From positions 129,001 through 193,000 of the forward strand of contig JAHQIY010000011.1 of NCBI GenBank assembly GCA_019054805.1: a stretch of DNA of 64,000 nucleotides. The letters are read 5' to 3'. The notes under the pieces are model-generated. The model was not told where the DNA came from and made no database searches. It saw only the letters and a list, made by a program, of their open reading frames with translations. This DNA comes from Brachionus manjavacas. Lineage: Eukaryota; Rotifera; Eurotatoria; Ploima; Brachionidae. The position numbers and the translations under genes are program-made. Position 1 is the first letter of the stretch. Each line of letters opens with the position of its first letter. Below are positions 10,901 to 21,608 of this stretch, piece after piece.

Positions 10901-12655
10901 TATTATTAATTTGAGCTAAATTCACAGACAGAAGGTGTAATTCGGTCAAATGGGTTAATTTTGGAATAAATCAGCTATCCCTTAACCCCAGATATTCACC
11001 CCATTAATTCCTTAAATTAATATTAGTCAACAGTCTAATTAGCTTGATTGAAATTAAACATTTTCATAGTAAAAAGTTTGACTAAATCTCATTAATTGCC
11101 TCAGGATTTTTTTGAGCTTAAAATTCAGCCCAAAAAAGAAAAGCAAGTATCAGTCAAGAACAAGCTTTTTATTCTACGGACCCTAAATTATAAAATTATT
11201 TCTCAAAAAACTTGAATAACATATGATGTCAAAAAAAAAATTGGCTAAAAACCCTGCTTACACTTAAATAATTTTCCCATGTTACAAAAGTGACTAAATT
11301 TTCACAAAAAATTATTCAGAATTAAAGTTTTTTTTTTTTAAATTCAACAAATCATTTGATATTCTGTGATGTTCTTGTGTTTTGGTAGAAAAAAAGTCTA
11401 AGCATTTAAATTTTTTTTTAGAAAGAAGTCAAGTTAGAACATGGTCAAGAAGTCTATTTGTCGTATTTGCCATTAGCTCACATGATGGAACGCATAGCAC
11501 AAGTTCATTTGCTTAATTGAGTCAGATTAAATTTAATTAGTTTTAAAGACTTTCATGATATCGAAAGCTGGTTCGATTGGATTTTTCCAAGGTGACATTG
11601 CTGAGCTACCCAATTATTTGCAAGAGATTAGGCCAACATTTTTCCTCACCGTGCCCAGACTCTTGAACAAATTCAAGGCACAAATTGAGCTCATGTCTAA
11701 AACATTGCCTTCCGACAAACAAATGATGTTCAAAAGAGCTTACATGCAGAAAAAAGCCCAAATGGAGCAAGGAATATTTAATTTCAATAGTCCAGTGGAC
11801 GCAGCGTTTGGCCAAGTGAGAAATTTGTTCGGGAGCCGAGTCAAATTGATGATAACTGGATCGGCGCCTATATCTCCTGAAGTGTTCGAGTTTTTCAGAG
11901 TTGTTCTTGGATGTCATGTGATTGAGGGCTATGGTGCCACAGAAACAAGTGGTGGAGTTTCAATTCAAGTGCCAGGTGATGCGACATTTGGTCACGTGGG
12001 CTCACCACTAGTCAATTGTCGCGTCAAACTTGCAGATGTGCCCGCAATGGGCTTAGTTGCTGAGCGAGACAATAGAGGAGAAGTGCTGGTCAAAGGTTCA
12101 AACATTTTCAAGGGCTACTACAAAGATGCGGCCAAAACCAGAGAGGCTCTGGACAAAGATGGCTGGTATCACACGGGAGACATTGGTCTAATAAATGAAA
12201 ATGGCTGTTTGAAAATAGTCGATAGAGTTAAGAATTTTTTCAAACTTCAACAAGGTGAATACATTGCTCCGGAGAAAATTGAGGCTGTCTATTTGACATG
12301 TGACTTAATAGCGCAGATATTTGTTCATGGCAACAGCCTGAAGAGCAGTTTGGTCGGCATTGTTGTACCAGACGAAACTGCTGTGCTTGCATGGGCCAAA
12401 CAAAAGAGCATCGAGTTCAATTTTGAAACGCTAAGCGCTAGTCCCATGCTAAAGAGTGACATTTTGAATTGCATGGAAGCGATGGCAAAAGCCAAAGGAC
12501 TGAGTGGTTTTGAAAAAGTAAAGGACATTTATGTCTTTTCCGAGGCCTTCACTATTCAAAATGGTCTGTTGACGCCAACTTTTAAGACAAAGCGAGCTGA
12601 GCTTAAGCAATATTTTGCCAAAGAAATAAATCAAATGTACAAAAATCTTGATTGA
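7951..12655 (+). CDS. Long-chain acyl-CoA synthetase (ACSL1/5/6-like)
   Basis: Activates long-chain fatty acids to acyl-CoA through an acyl-adenylate (EC 6.2.1.3 family), normally at ER or mitochondrial membranes. Exons by conserved splice sites and phase: 7951-8332, 8406-8669, 8721-9049, 11422-11502, 11549-12655; predicted 720 residues, the usual length. Introns are 73, 51, 2372 and 46 bp. The AMP-binding P-loop YTSGTTGLPKGA lies near residue 295. YLPLAHMMERIAQ spans the exon 4/5 junction, GYGATETSGG is near 478, GWYHTGDIG near 556, and FKLQQGEYIAPEKIE follows. The FKL..GEYIAPEKIE form is typical of ACSL1/5/6 rather than ACSL3/4. The first ~100 residues are a family-atypical Pro/Gln/Asn/Tyr-rich leader with no obvious membrane segment. 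The ATG at 7951 is the first in frame. The third intron is swollen by repeats. All catalytic motifs look intact. Confidence 0.93.
10228..10460 (+). repeat. Interspersed repeat, copy 1 (acyl-CoA synthetase intron 3)
   Basis: Alignable to 30428-30590 (shared words TCAAGATTAAGACAATTTAT, ACTTTAAGAATTTT-like, GGACTTGACTTGAGACTTTT). The ACTTGACTTGAGACTTTTAAA core also recurs at about 50660-50705, and related words at 31890-31930 and 32470-32530. Non-coding; the family is unknown to me. Confidence 0.6.
10497..10897. mobile_element. GC-rich imperfect foldback element in ACSL intron 3
   Basis: GCGGTCATTTGGCCGGTCA (about 10544) and GACCGGCCAAATGACCGC (about 10790) are inverted copies, and the outer ends (TTGGAT.. 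and ..ATCCCAAC) also pair imperfectly. It is markedly richer in C/G than its surroundings, with many CGG/CCG words. The A/T-only centre (about 10610-10750) separates the arms. No coding capacity; probably a MITE. Confidence 0.55.
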
Positions 12656-13635
12656 TAGTTCCATCTTGGAACAGATTTTTATTTAATGTAGCCTAAGCCA
12701 TTTTTAAAATATTAATTTAGATTTTCTTCAGATTTTAGATTTTTTTTCATTTATAGATTAAATTAGTTTTTTTTAAAAAGTCAATTTTTTGGACCAAATA
12801 AAAGAAGAGTGAAGTTAAGAGACCAATTGAGCCGAAGCAAATACATGCAGAATCTAAATTCAGCCGCTTCAAAAATCCTGCACTTTAAAATGACGTGCAT
12901 TTTTAAAAGAAAATGCAGAGTTTTTTCAAAGGCTGAATTTTTTTCTTTCCTTAATGACTCCTTGTGGAGCATAGGGTAATTACTTTTGATTTCCACTCAA
13001 GTCGATCTTTTGCCTTTTCCCTTGCTGATTCCCTATGTCATTTTCATTTCTGCGAGCATTTCTTTCGTGGTTGTTGACCTCAATAATACTGCTTGTCGTT
13101 CACCCGTTTGAGGTGTCTATTGAAGAGTTCTTTTTGAAAAAGTTGTTTATTTCTCCATGACCGCCTTTTTATGTTTGCATTGATTTTTTTGTAGCTAATT
13201 TATATACTTAGGCGGTTGGGTTAATTTTTAGCGTCTTTAAACGAAATTTAATTATGATTCTGAGATTTTGCTTCATTGCTCTTAACTTCACTCTTGCGCA
13301 AACGTGCTTTTTGCTTTTTGACTTTTAGACTAGATTGCTTTTTTTTCAAATTTTTATTTAATAAATTTGTTATCATCGATTTAAAAAAATCAATTAATAA
13401 TAGCTTGTTTTTCTGTATTAAAAATATTTCAGCAATTTATCTTAATATCGCTTAAATTTCTAAAAAGTCGATAAATCTTCCAAAAATTAAACATTAGCAG
13501 TCAAATCTCCGTGTAAAGTGGGTTCTGAAGAACTGGCCTCGTCTCACAGAAATTCTTTCTTAGAGTACACATGTTTGGGTAAGGTAATTTTATTTTTTTA
13601 TTATTAAATGAAAATAAAAAATACAATAATAACTA
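12656..13635. other. Intergenic region downstream of the acyl-CoA synthetase
   Basis: Begins with the synthetase 3' UTR. No ORF with recognisable motifs and no RNA gene. The sequence at 12780-13110 is of more balanced composition and at 13500-13570 contains a short complex block, but neither was assignable. Confidence 0.4.
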
Positions 13636-13639
13636 TTTA

Positions 13640-15700
13640 ACTGAAAAATATGTGGTGAGACTTGTTGCAATAATTTTGTTCCGAAGTCTTCATCGATGCC
13701 TAAAAAAAATGAAGAAAATTAAGCTCTTAATCTTCCATTATCAATATGTATTAATCTAGAATTTAATTATTTTGGTAGGTAGCTGGTTCCAGTTGTTGAC
13801 TAGTCGGTTTTTTTATCCTGCGTTCGTGACCACGAATCCTTCTTGTAGGAAGATAAAAAAAATTTTTTTTTTTTTGAGTTTTAGCCGCATCAAAATTACC
13901 CTTTATTCTTGCAAGTAGCTGTTATTTAAATGATCAGTATTCTGCTTTATTGATCTGATGAAAATTGAAATAGGTTTCGTTTTGGCTTATAAAATATAAA
14001 GAAAAATGATTTAAAAAACTATTTAAAAAAACTATTGTTACTCGAGATGAGGACTAAAAGTAGTGGCCAACAGATCTCCAAAGATTTTTCCTTTATCTCT
14101 ATCCGTATTAAATTCTTTACTGTCTTTAAGAAGTGAAGGAATTTGTCTTGTATATTTCTTTGACCTGAGCTTATTTATTTTCCTCCAAAAAGGTCTACTT
14201 GACAGCGGATTTTTTCCTGTTCTATTTATGAATTCGAGCCAGTTTTGGTTCCAAAATTCTTTTAGACTGTGACGTAGCTCAGGTGTAAGCTTATTGACGA
14301 CTACTTTTAGAGAGAGACATCTAGATTTTTGGAAAAGCCTTCTTACTTTTCTCCGTTCCTTAATTAATGTTGCAATATTTGTAAAAAGTTGCAAAAAGTT
14401 TGTTTTTTTAGTTTTCTTTTGTTGATTGGTTTGCATGATTTTTAGTCTTTCATTTCGCTTTCTTCAACTCCTTTGTTGGTTTGCTTATTTTTCCCAAGAC
14501 TAAGAAGCTCCGATGCTTCATTTTCAATTCGATTTAAAATTGATTTATCAAATTGTGCATCGATTTTGTCTCTTTTTAGGTTGTTATCGAGAGCGTTTTG
14601 GTTTGAACGTTTTAAAGAGGTTGGTTTACCAGAGAAAGAACTACGCCTTGATGACCTTGAAACTGCAGGTACTTTGAATTCAGGTGCATTTTTATTCTGG
14701 GATGTCCTAGGATTTTTCGATCTAGTTTTCTTTTTCTTACCTCATCTTGGTTAGATTCTTTGTTCATTGAATTAACAAAGCTTAGGCGGCTTTCCCAGGA
14801 ACTCGGAACAGTCGACGAGGACTCTGCTCGGTACACATTGCTCGAGTGAGCTAAATTTGTTTCCATGAATACTTGTCGTGGTTTTTATCAGAACATAATT
14901 CGTCGTTTATATTTCTGTTGTCAAAATTTTCCTCATCTTCATCATCAAGATCGATAAAGTTTTTTTAAGAAAATTATTTTAGCGATTGAACACTTGTCAG
15001 ATGAGTGACCAGTTCGATTACACTTGGAACAAACAGCGTTTTTGCTCGGGCAATCAAAAAATTTATGGTCAGTTTGCTTCCAGTAGAGACACCGAGTCTC
15101 GCCAATCTGGAAGACGTTTACAGGGTTGTCATCAATCTGAGTTTGCTCCACCAAGTTGATTAGGAGGTTTTTATATAAAGGATTCCTTGAAACGTTTATC
15201 TTGATTTTTGCACGAAATGTGCCCTTGGAGATGTGTTAGAATTCTTCTTCTTGGAAATATTCCTCGTAAGTTTTTTCGATTTCTTCATGCACAACGCCCT
15301 TTGACATGATATGCTTTGCCATTTTTTCTGCGGAAAAATTTGGTTTTAGACCGACGAATTTAAAGGCAAAGGATTTGAAGGTAGATTTCGGATATTGTGC
15401 GTCTTATATTGTGTATTGTTTGTCATTTATTGAAATCTTGTGTCCAATTAGAGATGAGAAGTTGTATGTTTAAGTGAATGAAATTAGCTAACTATTTCTC
15501 TTTTTTCTCTTGTTTTTATAAAAGGTATAATTGATCCATTATCAAGTTGCTTCAAGCTATTCAGGATGGTCAAGCGATTCACAGTGTCCAAACTGTTTTT
15601 TGACACTCTAATTCTTATGGCATTTTTGCAGAAGGTCAAAAAAGAGTCGTCCGAGTTATCGGTGAACATGAGACACAAAAAAAATTTTTTAATTTATGTA
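13640..15700 (-). mobile_element. Second LINE family, internally deleted copy, minus strand
   Basis: Reading on the minus strand: the ORF1 N-terminal part (15678-15484), a decayed stretch, and ORF1 zinc knuckles at 15154-14945 (CLYWKQTDHKFFDC and CSKCNRTGHSSDKC, the first lacking one Cys). The basic ORF1 C-terminus follows (14866-14612), then directly a mid-ORF2 segment (14436-14038) with LIKERRKVRR, EFWNQNWLEF and SRPFWRKINKLRS. The endonuclease before it and the RT after it are missing. The ORF2 C-terminal NRLVNNWNQLP motif is at about 13815-13780. ORF1 differs clearly from that of the 15.8/44.9-kb copies, so this is a separate subfamily. Confidence 0.75.
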
Positions 15701-15937
15701 TTTTTTATGTAAATTTTTCATTGAAACAAATTTAAATAAGGCCGCATATTAAAGCGTCATTTATTTTGATTAAACGTCAATAAAATTAATGTTACTAAAA
15801 TGTATTAATTGTCATTGAAAAAATTAAAGAAAAAAAATTTGAAAATTTGTCGTTTGGCTTAGCAAATTTGAAAAACCAAAATTTAATTAATAGCGTCATC
15901 ACGTGATTTAAAAACCGTTGAAAGTTGTGTGTTGGCA

Positions 15938-17138
15938 ATGTCGCTCAACAAAACAAACCAAAACCGACGGTGGATATTTAAAAATTCGGTCAAGCTAAAC
16001 TTGAAGAGGTTAGACAAACCGATTAGCCATAAAGTCTTATTTAGTGCACTTGATGTCGTCCTGAACCAAGTGGAAAATGATACGATCACAAGTATCTAAA
16101 ATTTCTCTTCAAACAAAGTTTGGATAATAGAGTTTAATGCTGCTTTTAATGTTTCCAAAATTTTCGACATCAATATCAATGGAACCATTTTCAGACTTGA
16201 AGATGCAAATAAAGTCCCGGATCTCAGATGGTATTGTACTTTTCGATTTCACTTCTTGCCCTCTGATTTCGAGAATCATAGACTCGAAACCTTCTTTAAT
16301 GCTGTTCGAATTGATGGACTCAACATTGAACACATTACCGAAGAAAAATATAAAGATAGACCCGAGAGGAAAAATGGTGTCAGAAGGGTGAGAATATCAT
16401 TTCCAAAAGAAGTTGAGAATATTATTGGAAGCTTGTCAGGCCCCACAATAATGTATGGTTTAAAGTGTCTTGTGTCAATTGTTGGACAAAATCAGAAATG
16501 CTATTTTTGTGATGATGAAGGACACAACATTGCTAAATGCCCTGTCAAAGAAACACTATGCGAAAATTGTCATCAGAAAGGACATTTGACAAAAAAATGC
16601 TCCATTGCCGAAAAGCTTAAGTCGCTTGAAAGGAAAAAGATTGACTACAATGATCTTTACATTGACCAAGAAGAAACGCAATCTATTTGAAGCTGACCAA
16701 AAAGATAATGATGAAAATGTGATGCCAAAAACACTTGGATATCAGCCAACAAATTTCAATGACGTAATATCCCAAATTAGCCCAAAAGACCTTAAAACTC
16801 CAGTTTTAGAAGAAGCTTTGGTAAGTCGTTTAAACGATTTTCTACTAATATGCCAGTTACCTGTCAATGTACGCTCAATTGATCACAATGAGACTGAGAA
16901 TTTTTTCAAAACCAGAAATCAAACCAAGAGATTTCCCGAATCTGATCCAAATGAAAAAGAGCTCACCGAAAATGAATCAAAGAAACCATTAGTTGTCTTA
17001 GAAAATCAAAACGACAGTACCTTCGAGTCTGAATCAAACAGTTCAACAACTGAATGTTCAATTCAAGTAGATCAATCATCTAACGAAATTGGTCAGCAAA
17101 CTGCCAGTCAAAACAGCATTGAAGAAAATTTAGAATGA
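15938..17138 (+). pseudogene. LINE copy A ORF1 (zinc-knuckle RNA-binding protein), interrupted
   Basis: ATG at 15938 opens a frame reading MSLNKTNQNRRWIF. It meets a TAA (about 16096) and continues in the same frame through KVWIIEFNAAFN to two CX2CX4HX4C knuckles (CYFCDDEGHNIAKC and CENCHQKGHLTKKC, about 16500-16605). That frame stops at TGA (16690), while an overlapping frame carries on with NLFEADQKDNDENV to 17138. Copy B has the same TAA and the same frame switch at the same places. The acidic, Ser/Asn-rich C-terminal third ends in TGA overlapping the ORF2 ATG. The family role is binding element RNA. Confidence 0.8.
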
Positions 17139-19941
17139 ACAAGAAGATAAATAAATCAACTTTAAGAACAAAATTTCTTAATAAAACAAGGTAAGTAATT
17201 ACACACTGGAATTGTCTTCATTTACCTAGTAGGGTTCATCTCTTAGCCAATTTTTTAACTCAAAAATGTCCCGACATTGTTTTGCTCAATGAACTAAAGA
17301 TAGATTTAAGTAAGGCAAATATTTATCTTGATTTTCACAATTATCAATTCATAACAAAACCACGCAACAAGTATGGAGGAGGAGTAGCAATTTTAATTAA
17401 AGAAGGAATTGAATTTATACAACATTTCTCTTATGAGGAATTCAATTCCGAACTCCTGTGTACAAAAACGAACTAAGGAAAGAATAATGAATTGTTTATA
17501 TTCAGTCTTTATAATCCACCCAATATGCTTCTGAACTTTGAGTTTTTTAAAACTAATAAAAAATGAAGAAACTACATTTTAGGTGGTGATCTTAACGCCA
17601 GAACAAAGCAAATAGGCTGCGTAGGGGTAAATGAAAACAGCATAATGTTGGAAAGAATAATCAATGAGTAAGACTTCACAGTAATCAATGATAAGCGTCC
17701 TACTTTCAATATTTTTAATAGGAATTACTTAGAAATTCTTCATATTTTCTTAGTTTCATCTTCATTAATTGACAAAATTACCGACTTTTGTGTCCTAAAT
17801 AGTCAAGACATGACTAGTGACCATTTCCCAATCGAAGCATCGATTTCTATCGGCTATCAATTAGAAAATAAATCAGCAGCTAAAAAGTTTAACTATAAGA
17901 AAGCAAACTGGCAATTATTCAGCGAGATTTTAAATTCTCAAATAGTGAATATCACTGAAAGTTCCCTCACAAAAGATCAACTAAATGATAAAATTACAGA
18001 AAAAATTATTTCTACTTAACATAAAAGCATTCCTTATCATTCGCAGAAAATCTACAAAACCAGTCTTCCCCCGAACATTGTTATTCTGATAAAAGAACGC
18101 AGGAAAGTAAGAAGAAACTTTCAAAAAACTCGCTGTCAAAATCTCAAGAAAAAATTTAATCAACTTACATTCGAGTTAAAGGCCTCTTTAAAAAAATTCT
18201 GGAATCAAAATTGGTTTGATTTTATTAAGAAAATGGGAAAAAACCCACTGACAAGTAGACCATTCTGGAAAAAAATAAATAAATTTAGATCAAAAAAAGG
18301 ATCAAATTTAATCCCAAATTTGTTTTTAAATGACAAGGAATTCAAAACTAATGAAGAATGGGGAAAATGCTTTGGAGAACTCCTATCTTCAATATTTAGT
18401 CCTAATTCTGATTTAATCGATCGTGATAAAGATTTCGAAATACTTAATTCTAACTCTGAATTCTTTAGAAATTATGTTCAGTCTAATTTTAATGATCCAA
18501 TTTGCTTAAATGAATTAATTATGGCTCTATAAAGATTGAAAAATGAAGCGGCATCAGGACCTGACCAAATTCATAATCTAATGTTAAAAAACTTACCTAG
18601 AAATTCATTAATAGAAATTATAGAACTTTTTAATTTATCTCTTCGAGAAGGTAGAGTCCCTAAAGCGTGGAAGACTTCGAACATTACTATGATTCAAAAA
18701 AAAGCCTCTTCTTTACACGATACTTTAAATTATAGACCAATAAGTATAACGAGTCGTTTAGGAAAGCTCCTGGTACGCATAGTATTTTCAAGATTATACA
18801 ATTATTTGGAACAAAATTCACTCCTTATCCAGGAGCAATCTGGATTTAGGAAACACCGGCGAACATCAGATAATCTTTTCTTTTTAATTCAAAAAATTGT
18901 GGAATCATTTAAAAAAAGAGTTTGTGGCCTTTTTTTTGATATTTCTAAAGCCTTTGATAGGGTTTGGCATGAAGGTCTACTTTTTAAATTGATTAAAATG
19001 AATCCACCTCATTACTTGACTAACTGGATTAGATCCTTTTTAGATAGTAGGACATTTAAGTTAAATGTGAATGATCATCTGAGCGAAGAATATAAGTAAA
19101 TGCAGGTGTTCCTCAAGGCTCAGTAATTAGTCCTCTTTTATTTAGTATATATATTAATGACATCCCAAAAAGAAACAAAACAAATAATGAATACTCTCTG
19201 CTTTTCGCAGATGATCTAGTTACATTCTTCATTTATAACAAGAAAGGGAACCTAGAAAATAAGATTAATAAATACACCAACGAACTAGAACAATGGCTTA
19301 TGAAATGGAAAATGAAGATATCAGTTGAAAAGTCGTGTTCTGTAGTCTTTTCTAGGTACAAAAAAGAGGAAGATAATCTAAACTTAAAAATCTATGGAAA
19401 CAGAATAGTGAGCCAAAAAGAAATCAAGTTTCTTGGTATTAAATTTGATTCTAAGTTGAACTTTAATATACTAGTAGACGAAATTAAAGAACGCTGCAAC
19501 AAAAGGCTAAATATTATTAAGATATTGTCAAACAAAAAATGGGGTCTCAATCAAAACACACTAGGAAATTTATATAAATCTTTAGTCGGATCGATTTTAG
19601 ACTATTCTTTTCCTTGCTTAAATTCATTTTCAGAAAATAATATCATAAAACTACAAGCAATTCAGAATACAGCAGTAAGATCTATCCTTAAGTTAAAATA
19701 TGATACTCCCTCCAACATCGTGCTACATGAAGCTTTTAATAAACTAAAATTACTAACAGCCTCGAATCGTCTTTTTGAGTTGAGTGAGAAATATGTTGGG
19801 ACAGGACTGAGTCATTCTATTCCATTGGTTGAAAGACTGGTGAAAGAATACAAAGAAGGTTTCGAATCAAGATATACTGAATACCCAACTCCATTGTGTA
19901 ATTGCTACCTTACTATTTCTTCTTTTTTTCCTGAAACTTGA
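17135..19941 (+). pseudogene. LINE copy A ORF2 (endonuclease-reverse transcriptase), inactivated
   Basis: Begins at ATG 17135, overlapping the ORF1 stop. A TAA at about 17192 (TTA in copy B) ends it early. Pieces follow in different frames: endonuclease segments VLLNELKIDL (17277), YGGGVAILIKEGI (17370), LGGDLNARTKQIGC (17580) and TSDHFPIE (17813), then the linker KKFWNQNWFDF (18190). The RT spans 18533-19330, with NYRPISIT, FDISKAFDRVWHEG, GVPQGSVISPLLF and LLFADDL. KFLGIKFDSKLNF lies near 19430 and the C-terminus ends at 19941. Stops at 17476, 18019, 18532 and 19099 break the frame. Nearly all motif residues survive, so decay is recent. Confidence 0.85.
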
Positions 19942-20206
19942 ACTATTTAAACATGTGCCACATGAAACAATCTTTTCCAATTTATGTCTTTTCAACTTTA
20001 ATTTTTTTTAGCTTTTTTACTCTATTTTGATTCTTTTTTTATTATCTAATTTTATTAACTTTAATTTTATTTTTATTTTTATTTTTTTATTTTGTTTTTA
20101 ATTTATTCTGAAGGAGTTTTAGCTCGGTACAGAAAACAAATAAATAAATAAATAAATAATTGAAAAGATTAAATGTTACTTAAATGTATTAATTGTCATA
20201 GTCAAA

Positions 20207-20575
20207 ATGGTAACTTATTTCAATGAACCATGGCTCGAATCTTACGACCCCAATAAATAATTTTATGGGGAATCAGGGGGTTATGAAGATATTCATGAGG
20301 CTTTCAACGAATAAATCGAAGCTCAAGACAACTTAAGGAACACTTTAATTGAAACTGAGGTATAAGAAGGTAATAATGAGACTACCTAACAGCAAATTCC
20401 TACAATAGCGCTGTTATCACATTTAATAATGTGGAAGCATATAATTGGTGTTGATTAAAGCCAAGGATTATTCGAGTCCTTTCCAGCTGAAGCTCGCGAC
20501 ATACCTTTAGGAAAATAAAGAGGAGTAGGACGACCAAAAAAAGAATTAAAATCATTAGTAATGAAATAATTGAAA
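20207..20575 (+). pseudogene. Transposase-like C-terminal frame with six in-frame TAA codons
   Basis: A single uninterrupted phase runs 123 codons from ATG 20207 to TAA 20573-20575. It contains six internal TAA codons (at about 20258, 20312, 20363, 20387, 20456 and 20516), no TAG or TGA, and no indel. Between stops it reads sensibly: YFNEPWLESYDPNK, GGYEDIHEAFNE, LFESFPAEARDIPLGK and RGVGRPKKELKSL. The GRPKK AT-hook-like tail resembles the C-termini of other transposase remnants in the window. The rest of the gene was presumably lost when the LINE inserted. Confidence 0.55.
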
Positions 20576-20825
20576 ATATTTTCTTAATTTTTTTATGATT
20601 AAATTTTTTTTTTGTGACTCTTTACTTTATAACATTTAATTTTATTATGTGATAACTAATTACTTAAAATGACAACTATTACTTTTAATTTACGATTCAT
20701 ACATTCAATTGACTAATTTTTATGTTGACTAATTAATATAAATAAATGACGATTTGATCTTTTTTTAATTGACGTTTAATCAAAATAAATGACACTTTAA
20801 TATATTTTCTTTAAATAATATCTCC

Positions 20826-21058
20826 TCATCTTGATTTCGTTGAAAAAGGGGATAATTGTGAAAATATCAAAAGAGATAAGCGATTACCTAAAAAATAAGG
20901 TACAAAACAATTTAAACTAGGTAATCCCTCTTTCAGTAATAAAATAAATGCCTTAGAAAAAACTAAAAGAACTAGCAGGATCTGGACTTGATCGTATTCA
21001 CAACCTAAAAATTTACCCACAGTGACTCTATTCGAATTAAGTCAGCTCTTTAACCTGA
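20826..21058 (+). mobile_element. LINE fragment truncated by a TIR element
   Basis: At about 20980-21055 the plus strand reads GSGLDRIHNL and then LFELSQLFNLS, matching ASGPDQIHNL...IIELFNLS of the LINE RT. Upstream DNA at 20826-20960 carries weaker similarity to the preceding ORF2 segment. The copy stops where the 21059-21608 element begins. Confidence 0.6.
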
Positions 21059-21608
21059 GCTAAAACACGGATCACCCCTTAAAAGCACGAAGGAATAACA
21101 AAATAAACTTCGTTCCGACTTCTTTTTTAAATGATTTAAGGTAATGACTAGCCTTTATTGGTATTTTTAACTTGAAGGACTACTATTCTAGAAATGTTAG
21201 TTTATAGAAGTCATTGGATTAGTTTTTTTTCCGGTGGTCCGTATCCTAAATTCCGGAAATTTGGCATTTGAACGGTTGTGCAGTCCGAAAGAAAAGTTCA
21301 TCGGACTGCACAACTTTTGAAGCACAATTTAGAGAGCTTAGCTCTAAATTGTGCTTGAAAGAAGACAAAAAGTTGCACCAGAATAGTGGTGGGCGCCGGA
21401 AGGCGGGCCTTTTGTTCTGGCTAAAAAAAGTGAACCTTAAATTTTTTTTGTTCTATTTGATTTGAAAGATCTGTGCAGCAAAAACTAAAAGTCCTACGGC
21501 TTAGGTCTCAATTTCGCGCGAAAGAGTATAAAATTTGTCCTAGACAACACTTGAACGAAGTTTATTTTATTATTCCTTCGTGCTTTAAGGGGTGATCCGT
21601 GTTTTAGC
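21059..21608. mobile_element. 550-bp TIR element containing a row of perfect hairpins
   Basis: GCTAAAACACGGATCACCCC at 21059 and its reverse complement ending at 21608 begin ~57-bp inverted repeats with three differences. Inside are consecutive palindromes: 21275-21314 (14-bp stem GTTGTGCAGTCCGA), 21321-21355 (14-bp stem AGCACAATTTAGAG around AGCTTA), and a weaker CCAGAA...TTCTGG enclosure at 21378-21420 around a G/C-rich core. The element has no convincing ORF and sits at the broken edge of a LINE RT fragment. Best seen as a MITE with unusual internal structure. Confidence 0.75.

Larger units (their letters stand above)
15840..20158 (+). mobile_element. Near full-length two-ORF Jockey-like LINE, copy A
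   Basis: Starts with GTCGTTTGGCTTAGCAA at about 15848, shared with copy B (44947). It contains ORF1 (15938-17138), ORF2 (17135-19941), and a 3' UTR with CCACATGAAACAATCTT, T-rich DNA, GAAGGAGTTTTAGCTCGG and (AAAT)n up to 20158. ORF2 has an APE-type endonuclease followed by RT and no RNase H. Several stops and frameshifts make this copy inactive. It is nested in the TIR transposon described separately. Confidence 0.92.
15746..20804. mobile_element. TIR DNA transposon split by a LINE insertion
   Basis: Outer ends are ~36-bp inverted repeats: ATATTAAAGCGTCATTTATT... at 15746-15781 and its reverse complement at 20768-20804, with only one or two differences. Further GTCATTTATT-like words lie inside both ends. 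The unit was opened by the LINE at about 15.84-20.16 kb. What remains is ~70 bp on the left and ~650 bp on the right, the latter holding a transposase-like frame (20207-20575). A 27-bp sequence (15789-15815 against 20173-20199, one mismatch) flanks the LINE as a candidate target-site duplication. Confidence 0.75.

Noticed and set aside
9050..11421. Break or gene split in the acyl-CoA synthetase
   Set aside because: Exons on both sides join in phase 0 with family-conserved sequence (ILFK then KEVKLEHGQEVYLSYLP), so this is a large repeat-filled intron.
14473..14754. Plus-strand ORF rich in Leu, Phe and Arg
   Set aside because: Antisense to the basic C-terminus of the second-family LINE ORF1.
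20207..20575. A window-wide alternative genetic code with TAA = Gln
   Set aside because: Host genes here end in TAA (Ly6-like gene, dioxygenase), TAG (Tudor gene, methyltransferase) and TGA (acyl-CoA synthetase), so TAA is a normal stop in this genome. The TAA pattern is confined to one transposon remnant.
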